Origin: Chloroflexota bacterium
Lineage (GTDB): Bacteria; Chloroflexota; Anaerolineae; Anaerolineales; UBA4823
DNA length: 5,151 bases
Reading direction: 5' to 3'
NCBI GenBank assembly: GCA_030613705.1
Contig: JAUWLJ010000196.1
Location: 1-5,151, forward strand
The notes under the pieces were generated by a model. That model was not told the DNA's origin. It made no database searches and worked only from the letters and a program-made list of their open reading frames with translations. The position numbers were made by a program, and so were the translations under genes. Numbering within the stretch: the first letter of the stretch is position 1; each line of letters opens with the position of its first letter. Below, piece by piece: positions 1-5,151 of this stretch.

Positions 1-229
1 CAGCATCTGCCCCTGGTTTAACAATCGGTTTACTTATTATCTCAGACTGAGGTCCATGTGTGGGGGTTTCAGTGACGGTGGTCGCTGCAATATTATCTTC
101 GTGCCACCCCCCGCATGCAACAAAACCAAGCGTAAAGAAGAGGATTAGTACCTTTCTCCCTCGCCAAGAAATCCAAGTTGAACGACAAGTTATTAGGGAT
201 ACCAGGTTTAGAATCTTGTTTAATAGCAC
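1..229 (-). CDS. Lipoprotein precursor, N-terminal part only (3' end beyond the left edge)
   Basis: A reading frame of 76 codons stays open to the window edge. It begins at a GTG (227-229) preceded by AAGGGG (234-239), a good ribosome binding site with short spacing. The product has a basic stretch (WRGRK, residues 22-26), a hydrophobic core VLILFFTLGFVA (27-38) and Cys39, giving a lipobox FVAC followed by GG. The mature part begins Gly-Gly-Trp and then becomes rich in Thr, Pro and Ser, a flexible linker common after the lipid-anchored cysteine of extracellular binding proteins. This indicates a type II signal peptide and export to the outer face of the membrane. The long n-region makes the start uncertain, but there is no in-frame ATG, GTG or TTG between the GTG and the hydrophobic core. 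The domain that would reveal the function lies outside the window; a solute-binding protein is one possibility. It lies about 110 bases after the aminotransferase stop and is probably a separate unit. Confidence 0.6.
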   Translation of the reverse strand, partial: MLLNKILNLVSLITCRSTWISWRGRKVLILFFTLGFVACGGWHEDNIAATTVTETPTHGPQSEIISKPIVKPGADA

Positions 230-287
230 TTTTCCCCTTGGGATCGCAAGACTTGATAGCTTTATAGTAATATCATAGCTGAAACTC

Positions 288-301
288 CCAGCCGAGGCTG
301 G
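288..301 (-). terminator. Small hairpin downstream of the aminotransferase, possible weak terminator
   Basis: CCAGC and GCTGG form a perfect five-base stem around a four-base loop (on the minus strand CCAGC-CTCG-GCTGG). It lies about 40 bases past the aminotransferase stop and about 60 bases before the lipoprotein start, where an operon end would be expected. No clear T-run follows on the minus strand (GAGTTTC), so it is not a classical intrinsic terminator. It could instead be a copy of a dispersed palindromic repeat. The rest of the 230-341 gap shows only an AT-rich patch around 255-280 that could hold a promoter, but I found no convincing -35/-10 pair. Confidence 0.25.
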
Positions 302-341
302 CACCCCCTTCGTTGAATGTTCTCCCTTGATTGGCAGTCTT

Positions 342-1616
342 TTAAGTAACTGTTTTTTCCAATGCCTTCGTAAATATATCTAACGCCTGCTTAATTTGTG
401 CTTCATCAACCGTCAGGGGTGGAATCCAGCGGACAATATTATCCCAGGTACCGCAGGTGATTAATAGCAGACCTGCCTCCAGGCATGCCTGTACGACAAC
501 CTTGGCAGATCCTTTATCCGGTTTATGATCGGATGTGCTAAATTCAGTGCCGATCATCAATCCCATTCCACGAACATCTCCGATACTGGGATAAGTCTCC
601 TGCAGGTGCCGCAGTCCTGCCAGCAATTGGGAGCCCCGTTCAAGAGTATTTTCCAGCAAGCTTTCTTCCTGGATGACGCGGATCGTCTCAGCGGCCGCAG
701 CACAAGCAACCGCATTACCACCATAAGTCCCACCATGAGAACCGGGTTCCCACTTGTTCATTAATTCCAAGCCGCTGATCACCCCAGAGAGAGGTAATCC
801 TGAGGCAATCCCTTTCGCCACAACAATAATATCCGATTCTAAATTGAAGTGTTCATAGGCAAACCATCTGCCTGTCCGGCCAAAACCAGATTGGATCTCA
901 TCACTTACCAGTAGGATGCCATGCTGATCGCAAATACTCCGTATTCCCCTCAAGAAACCAGCTGGCGGGACAACATAACCGCCTTCACCCAGCACAGGCT
1001 CAATCAGGATGGCTGCCGTCTCATAGGGCGCAGTTTGGGAGTGAAGCAAATAATCCAATTCATCCAGGCACCACTGGCTGGTTTGTTCTTCATCCCATCC
1101 ATAGCGATAAGCATAAGGGTATGGAGTGACGAAGACACCCGGCATCAGCGGTTGGTAGCCGGCGCGATAAATGGTTTTTGAGGTGGTCAGCGACATCGTT
1201 CCAATCGTTCGCCCGTGGAAGCTGCCCTGAAACACGATCACGTTCGGACGTCCTGTAGCTTGCCGGGCGAGCTTGATCGCTCCCTCAATTGCTTCGGCTC
1301 CAGAATTACTGAAAAAGAATCCATCCTTCGCCGGAGGGACAATCCTACGCAGTTCGGATATCAAATCCAGAATCGGCTCATGAACAATGATATTGACCTG
1401 ACCATGGAGGAGTAAACCTGCCTGCTGCTGGATCGCGGCGACAACGCGCGGGTGGCAGTGACCAGTATTGGTCACACCGATCCCGCAGGTGAAATCAAGA
1501 TAGGCTGAACCATCCTGATCATAAACATAACAGCCTTCAGCCCGAGAAACGATAATCGGGGTGTAATGAGGCCATACCGGTGAAAGATGGGGGAGCATAT
1601 CTTGCTTAATAGCCAT
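342..1616 (-). CDS. Class III PLP-dependent aminotransferase (4-aminobutyrate / omega-amino acid type)
   Basis: A cytosolic fold-type I transaminase moving an amino group from an omega- or beta-amino acid, or a related amine, to a keto acid. Counting from an upstream in-frame TTG (1626-1628), the full set of class III motifs is present: the cofactor-phosphate loop SNSGAEAIEGAIKLAR (107-122), FHGRT (137-141), EPVLGEGG (210-217), the pyridine-nitrogen Asp in SDEIQSGFGRTG (242-253), the Schiff-base Lys272 in VAKGIASGLPLS, and GGTYGGN (299-305). Glu215 and Arg400 (NIVRWIPPL) match the GabT residues that handle the substrate carboxylate and the arginine switch. I prefer the ATG at 1614-1616 (424 aa) over the TTG: GGGA lies six bases ahead of it, and 424 aa is normal for the family. 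The gap to the oxidoreductase upstream is only 18 bases, so the two are co-transcribed. The family is sure. GabT, beta-alanine or aminoisobutyrate transaminase, acetylornithine/ornithine transaminase and amino acid racemase relatives cannot be separated by motif. Confidence 0.93.
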   Translation of the reverse strand: MAIKQDMLPHLSPVWPHYTPIIVSRAEGCYVYDQDGSAYLDFTCGIGVTNTGHCHPRVVAAIQQQAGLLLHGQVNIIVHEPILDLISELRRIVPPAKDGFFFSNSGAEAIEGAIKLARQATGRPNVIVFQGSFHGRTIGTMSLTTSKTIYRAGYQPLMPGVFVTPYPYAYRYGWDEEQTSQWCLDELDYLLHSQTAPYETAAILIEPVLGEGGYVVPPAGFLRGIRSICDQHGILLVSDEIQSGFGRTGRWFAYEHFNLESDIIVVAKGIASGLPLSGVISGLELMNKWEPGSHGGTYGGNAVACAAAAETIRVIQEESLLENTLERGSQLLAGLRHLQETYPSIGDVRGMGLMIGTEFSTSDHKPDKGSAKVVVQACLEAGLLLITCGTWDNIVRWIPPLTVDEAQIKQALDIFTKALEKTVT

Positions 1617-1634
1617 CGGAATTCCCAAATTAAC

Positions 1635-3551
1635 CTATTCTCTTACCGGCAGCTGCTCTGCCACCCAGTTAATTCCCAGGTCTGATAATTTCGCCCGGGT
1701 TGGTACTCCATTAGCAGTCCATCCCAGCAAGGAATAATATAGATCAAGCGCGGCTTCGAACTCATCACGATCGACTGCAACACCAGCTGTTGGACCGCTG
1801 CCCATCAGGGGTTTAAAGAATTTTTTTGGTAAAGTGTCATCCCTGCGGGTAAAACCCTCGCGTGCATTGAAGACTCGCATCAGGTTCAGTCGTCGTTCTC
1901 CAACCTTCATCAACTCAAATAGACTGACATTCCAACCGGTGACAGCCTTGATCATTTCCACAGTTTCATTGGGTCCATACAACGTCCATGAAGGACCCCA
2001 CACAAATTGGCATAACTCCACAGTATCCAGCATACTGAAAAATAACTGGGTATATGCCGCGTAGCGGATCATTTCCGGTCCAAAATCACCGAAGGGCGGC
2101 GGATCCTTCAAATCCAAGGCTTCTAACCGAGTGAGACTCAACGAGCTGGCTTCTTCTCCATACCCAGGATCGTGCTCACTGGATTGGTGATCTGCGCCAA
2201 ATGGATTAACGGCATAAATTAAACCCAGCGATTTCTTGGCTTGCGGCATGTGAGCCGGGGCTTCCTGATTCTTCACTGTGATCAGGTAATCCTCTGTCTC
2301 AGGTCCCCATTCCTGAGCAGCGTAAGCCGATCCTTGTGACAATACCGAGCCCAATGGACCTTGATTTTCAACGATCTGCTGCAAAGTTTGAATCATGGCA
2401 TCAGCATTTCCAAACCGCAAATCTATCCCACCAGTTTCCTCCAAGCCGATGACCCCGTTCTCGAAACATTCCATAGCGAAGGCGATCGATGCCCCGCAGG
2501 AAATCGTGTCTACACCATACATATTGCAGATTTCATTCGCTTTCGAGATGGCAGCCAGATCATCGATGCCGCAATAGGATCCGAAGGTCGCGATCGTCTC
2601 ATATTCAGGACCGCCATAAAGAGGATCAACTTTGTATTTGCCTTCATTGATCTCCACAACCCGCTTGCAGCGAACGATACATGCATAACATGTATCGCGC
2701 TCCTTGAGGATCGTTTCAGCCATCACCTCACCGCTGATTGGGTCGCAGTTTTCGAATTGACCCTCATTATAGTTTCTGGTGGGCAGCGTCCCTGTTGTGC
2801 TCTGCCAGTTGACGATGCCAGCTGTTCCAAACTCACCTAATTCGTCCACATCAGAATTTTCTGGCATTAATTTGGGACCCATCCGAGATAACTTCACCAA
2901 AGCCTCTTTATCAGCTATCTCAACTCGTAATTTCCCACGAACGACGATGGCTTTTAGATTCTTGCTGGCCATAACCAGCCCCATGCCTGTGCGCCCATTG
3001 TTACGGTTTGCCATGCTGACCAAGCTAGAATAGCGAACTCCATTCTCAGCAGCGGGACCATACTGCAATACTTCAGCTTTTGAATCACCGACTTCGACCC
3101 TCAGCTGGTCGTCCACTTCACCGGTGGTTTTTCCAACCAGATGACTGGCATCATGCAGCTCCGCATCCCCATGTAAGATACTTAGATAAACCGGAGTTTC
3201 AGATTTTCCTATCACAACGATACCGTCATAACCAGCGAATTTCAACTCGGCTGGAAAAAATCCACCCCCTTGAGAATCTCCAATTGCCCCACTCTGGGGT
3301 GAACGCGCCGTTACGTTGATCCGGCTTTGACCGGAGATCGGGGCTCCTGTCGTCACGCCAGTCATCAAGGTAAGCACGCTCTCTGGTGCCAGCGGTTCAG
3401 TGCCGGATGGCATATCACGGAGAAGGTAATACATGCCCATCGCGCTGCCACCCATGTATTTCCTATAGAAAGATTCAGGGGGTTCTTCCACTTCGAGTGT
3501 GCCGCTAACCAGATTTACATGAAGGATCTTTCCGTTGTATCCGAATGGCAT
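1635..3551 (-). CDS. aor: Aldehyde ferredoxin oxidoreductase (tungsten-pterin, 4Fe-4S)
   Basis: A cytosolic, oxygen-sensitive enzyme that oxidises an aldehyde to its carboxylic acid with two ferredoxins as acceptors, or reduces acids in reverse. The 638-residue length is normal or slightly long for the family. The N-terminal pterin-binding domain covers about residues 4-207 and contains YMGGSAMGMYYL, GAIGDSQGGGFFPAELKFAGYDG (in two adjoining blocks, 88-110) and GRTGMGLVMASKNLKA (186-201). The C-terminal domains fill the rest. The iron-sulfur ligands are Cys288, Cys291 and Cys295 (C-x2-C-x3-C), with Cys514 in LDTVELCQF as the fourth. GGPEYET (313-319) carries the conserved Glu near the tungsten site. 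The ATG is preceded by AAAGGAAA (3557-3564), a clear ribosome binding site. It starts 18 bases after the frame-corrected end of the broken aldehyde dehydrogenase. The substrate is unknown. The context suggests a semialdehyde from amino acid breakdown, but general aldehyde clearance is equally possible. No partner ferredoxin or tungsten-cofactor gene is visible. Confidence 0.95.
   Translation of the reverse strand: MPFGYNGKILHVNLVSGTLEVEEPPESFYRKYMGGSAMGMYYLLRDMPSGTEPLAPESVLTLMTGVTTGAPISGQSRINVTARSPQSGAIGDSQGGGFFPAELKFAGYDGIVVIGKSETPVYLSILHGDAELHDASHLVGKTTGEVDDQLRVEVGDSKAEVLQYGPAAENGVRYSSLVSMANRNNGRTGMGLVMASKNLKAIVVRGKLRVEIADKEALVKLSRMGPKLMPENSDVDELGEFGTAGIVNWQSTTGTLPTRNYNEGQFENCDPISGEVMAETILKERDTCYACIVRCKRVVEINEGKYKVDPLYGGPEYETIATFGSYCGIDDLAAISKANEICNMYGVDTISCGASIAFAMECFENGVIGLEETGGIDLRFGNADAMIQTLQQIVENQGPLGSVLSQGSAYAAQEWGPETEDYLITVKNQEAPAHMPQAKKSLGLIYAVNPFGADHQSSEHDPGYGEEASSLSLTRLEALDLKDPPPFGDFGPEMIRYAAYTQLFFSMLDTVELCQFVWGPSWTLYGPNETVEMIKAVTGWNVSLFELMKVGERRLNLMRVFNAREGFTRRDDTLPKKFFKPLMGSGPTAGVAVDRDEFEAALDLYYSLLGWTANGVPTRAKLSDLGINWVAEQLPVRE
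2675..2697. repeat. Perfect 9-bp inverted repeat inside the oxidoreductase gene
   Basis: CGATACATG and CATGTATCG face each other around a five-base spacer (CATAA on the plus strand). The element lies exactly over the codons of the C-x2-C-x3-C iron-sulfur motif of the aldehyde ferredoxin oxidoreductase (GAT ACA TGT TAT GCA TGT ATC). The symmetry is partly forced by Thr-Cys and Ala-Cys codons, so it may be chance, but it could fold in the mRNA. Confidence 0.4.
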
Positions 3552-3556
3552 GTCAA

Positions 3557-3564
3557 TTTCCTTT
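3557..3564 (-). promoter_or_regulatory. Ribosome binding site of the aldehyde ferredoxin oxidoreductase
   Basis: AAAGGAAA on the minus strand, with the GG eight bases before the ATG at 3549-3551. It fixes the start. It lies just upstream of the gene, inside the gap left by the frame-corrected aldehyde dehydrogenase stop at 3570. Confidence 0.6.
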
Positions 3565-3569
3565 CAGTC

Positions 3570-4015
3570 TCAAAATTTCCTTGACCATTCCCGGGGCCAG
3601 CGTTCAACTACGACTTTAGTTTGTGTGTAGAACTCAACCGCGTGATTGCTTTGTCCATGGAGAGTGCCAAAAAACTTTCTTTCCAGCCACTGAAGGGGAA
3701 AAAAGCCATCGGCGCGGCGACACCGATGTTGATGCCGATATTTCCAGCTTCAGCCTGGTTGCGAAACTTGCGGGCTGCGGAGCCACTGGACGTGAATAAA
3801 TATTGGATACGATCCGCAGGAGGTATCCGTTTCCAGCTTTCGAAAGCCAGGTTTGCCTCCTGAACAGCCTGATCGACCTCTTGTGGAGTTGATAGAGGGA
3901 CTGTGCAGATCGTTTTCTCTGTGGCTGGATTTACCACTTCCAAAATATCGCTGGAACTTGACGCTCGCCAATCTCCCCCGATGTAATTTAATATTGTGCT
4001 CGATGTTTGGGTCAT
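3570..4015 (-). pseudogene. Methylmalonate-semialdehyde-type (CoA-acylating) aldehyde dehydrogenase, internally deleted and frameshifted
   Basis: The intact family (MmsA/IolA, about 490 aa) converts malonate or methylmalonate semialdehyde to acetyl- or propionyl-CoA with NAD and CoA. Only its two ends remain. From the ATG at 4013-4015, NYIGGDW and [10 protein letters not shown] through [10 protein letters not shown] are the typical N-terminus. The next residues, [11 protein letters not shown] and [17 protein letters not shown], belong to the C-terminal region and are characteristic of the MmsA branch. About 340 residues are missing at a junction near 3791-3802, including the NAD-binding core, the catalytic Cys and the general-base Glu. 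After SGWKES, a six-T run (3669-3674 on the plus strand as A) lacks one base. The literal frame stops at 3608. With one base added it reads FFGTLHGQ, then [14 protein letters not shown], the normal family ending, and stops at 3570. An in-frame TTG at 4028-4030 overlaps the upstream stop but adds only five residues. It is surely inactive as an aldehyde dehydrogenase. Confidence 0.88.
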
Positions 4016-4026
4016 ATTGCGGCTTC

Positions 4027-5151
4027 TCAAAGCTTCTTAGTTGTCGTTATCTGAGTATAGATTTGTTGCTCCTCTAACTCCTTGAAGAATGGCAATGGAT
4101 CGAGAGCTACTTCTGGAGGATAAACCCCTGGTTCAACGCGACCGTCTGCCATCCATACTGCAGTGATGGCTGGCGCGACACCAGTGGGAAGTGCACCCTT
4201 GCAAGTTAAAGTGCCCATTCGATAAGTAATCTCTTGACCATCCTTGGTTCCTTGCACCTCCGTGACAATCTCTTTCACCCAATCGGGAGGTTCGTTCTTT
4301 GGAGGAGCGAGGAATTCAGTGATCGGTGGAACGTATCCAGCAAGCAGCGTCACCATCATATCACGTGGAATGATAGATTGACCCTTGATTTCGATAGCTT
4401 CGGTGCCACCAAAACCAAATTCTGCCAGCACGCGGATTTTCTCCACAACAATCTTTGACATTCCCCAGTAATTAATCTTAAAGAAGCATTCTTTTACTCC
4501 TTTATCCTTGAATGTCAAAGGAAGTGTGGCTACTTCCGAGTGCAGTGAAAGATGCATGGGCAGCAGACCAATCGGTTGGGTAAACCAATAATCTTCAAAT
4601 TCACTGAGTGGTTCCATGGCTTTGAAACCCTCATCCTTGTACACCATGGGTTCCATAATCAGCTCATTAACTATTGTCGGAACCGCGTAAGTAAACTTGG
4701 GATCATCCGTTGGAGGAGGCATTATGCCATCATATATTTTGATGCTTTCAATAGTATCCAGCTGGTCAGCGATATATCGAGTTTGCAGGTTTGGAACTCC
4801 TGGTGCTGATCCCATCCCCAAGACAGCGCTCAAACCAGCTTCAGCAAAACGATCACTTAATTCCAGCTGCTTATGGGTTGTGAAGAACAATCCACCCATA
4901 TCTGTATAATGAACTCCCGCTTCCAAACACGCTTCCATCACCGGGAGGTTCATGTAGTAAACAGTTCCGTTGTAGCATGCATCCGAACCCTTGAGCACTT
5001 CAACCATCCCCTCGTGGTCATTCACATCCACCTGCCTGATTTTGACTTTAGGACTCTTGATGTAATCTGCAACCACCCCAGCTTGATCGAGATCGAGATC
5101 GGCGATTACCACCTCATCCACTCGCTGATCCTGTGCAAGGTATTGGACACC
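4027..5151 (-). CDS. Saccharopine dehydrogenase-like NAD(P) oxidoreductase, N-terminus beyond the right edge
   Basis: The frame is open to the last base, giving 374 visible residues. The GTG at 5119-5121 is almost certainly an internal Val, because the ten codons before it ([10 protein letters not shown]) read as the helix after a Rossmann glycine loop that lies just outside the window. Visible signs are the second Rossmann strand ending in acidic residues (VVIADLD, 14-20), the family block SDACYNGT to [10 protein letters not shown] (56-87), the [10 protein letters not shown] segment (113-122) that opens the catalytic domain, and a C-terminus with GVAPAITA and a [11 protein letters not shown] tail. 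The family works on amino acid C-N bonds: saccharopine cleavage or formation, lysine 6-dehydrogenation, or carboxynorspermidine synthesis. A total length near 400 aa fits several of these, so I do not name the substrate. It is probably the first or an early gene of the operon. Its TGA (4027-4029) lies 11 bases before the ATG of the broken aldehyde dehydrogenase. Confidence 0.87.
   Translation of the reverse strand, partial: GVQYLAQDQRVDEVVIADLDLDQAGVVADYIKSPKVKIRQVDVNDHEGMVEVLKGSDACYNGTVYYMNLPVMEACLEAGVHYTDMGGLFFTTHKQLELSDRFAEAGLSAVLGMGSAPGVPNLQTRYIADQLDTIESIKIYDGIMPPPTDDPKFTYAVPTIVNELIMEPMVYKDEGFKAMEPLSEFEDYWFTQPIGLLPMHLSLHSEVATLPLTFKDKGVKECFFKINYWGMSKIVVEKIRVLAEFGFGGTEAIEIKGQSIIPRDMMVTLLAGYVPPITEFLAPPKNEPPDWVKEIVTEVQGTKDGQEITYRMGTLTCKGALPTGVAPAITAVWMADGRVEPGVYPPEVALDPLPFFKELEEQQIYTQITTTKKL

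Noticed and set aside
60..278. Plus-strand frame of 72 codons at the left edge
   Set aside because: It lies opposite the lipoprotein leader, has no recognisable motif, and is Arg/Ser/Ile-rich in the way antisense frames are. The minus frame has a ribosome binding site, signal peptide and lipobox.
1626..1628. TTG as the aminotransferase start
   Set aside because: The ATG 12 bases downstream has a better-spaced GGGA and is the more usual start. The TTG would add only four residues with no family support, though it cannot be excluded.
2361..2840. Plus-strand frame of 159 codons inside the oxidoreductase gene
   Set aside because: It is fully antisense to a strongly conserved enzyme containing the iron-sulfur motif, and its product resembles no family. 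It is a shadow frame.
3750..3971. Second minus-strand frame of 73 codons within the aldehyde dehydrogenase remnant
   Set aside because: It overlaps the remnant in another frame and shows no family similarity, whereas the remnant frame matches known dehydrogenase ends on both sides of the junction.
3608..4030. The aldehyde dehydrogenase remnant as a genuine new small protein
   Set aside because: Both halves are ordinary family sequence joined abruptly, and the frame-shifted tail is restored by a single base. Decay or misassembly explains it more simply.
5119..5121. GTG as the true start of the saccharopine-dehydrogenase-like gene
   Set aside because: The frame is open upstream to the window edge and reads as the Rossmann helix. 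Starting here would delete the nucleotide-binding glycine loop.

Overview
The window holds one tightly packed operon, read entirely on the minus strand, followed downstream by the start of a separate lipoprotein gene. In transcription order (right to left) it contains: a saccharopine-dehydrogenase-like NAD(P) oxidoreductase whose N-terminus lies beyond the right edge (4027-5151); the wreck of a methylmalonate-semialdehyde-type aldehyde dehydrogenase (3570-4015); an intact tungsten/iron-sulfur aldehyde ferredoxin oxidoreductase (1635-3551); an intact class III PLP aminotransferase (342-1616); and, after a gap of about 110 bases, a lipoprotein gene that runs off the left edge (1-229). No RNA gene, insertion sequence or CRISPR array was seen.

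The three intact or partial enzymes suggest breakdown of an amino acid or diamine under anoxic conditions. An aminotransferase and an amino-acid-type dehydrogenase could remove nitrogen, leaving an aldehyde or semialdehyde. The aldehyde ferredoxin oxidoreductase would oxidise it to the acid and reduce ferredoxin. The substrate cannot be read from the sequence. Lysine or aminoadipate semialdehyde chemistry and beta-amino-acid chemistry are both compatible.

The most notable point is the aldehyde dehydrogenase. About 75 N-terminal residues are joined in frame to about 60 C-terminal residues, so the NAD-binding core and the catalytic cysteine are absent. A one-base shortfall in a six-T run then throws the C-terminus out of frame. 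The NAD(CoA)-dependent step of this operon therefore looks lost, or mis-assembled, while the ferredoxin-dependent enzyme next to it is intact.

The source looks like an anaerobic bacterium. The oxygen-sensitive tungsten enzyme, the fairly balanced base composition and the Thr/Pro-rich region after the lipobox cysteine are reminiscent of Anaerolineae-like Chloroflexota. This assignment is an inference by style and is not secure.
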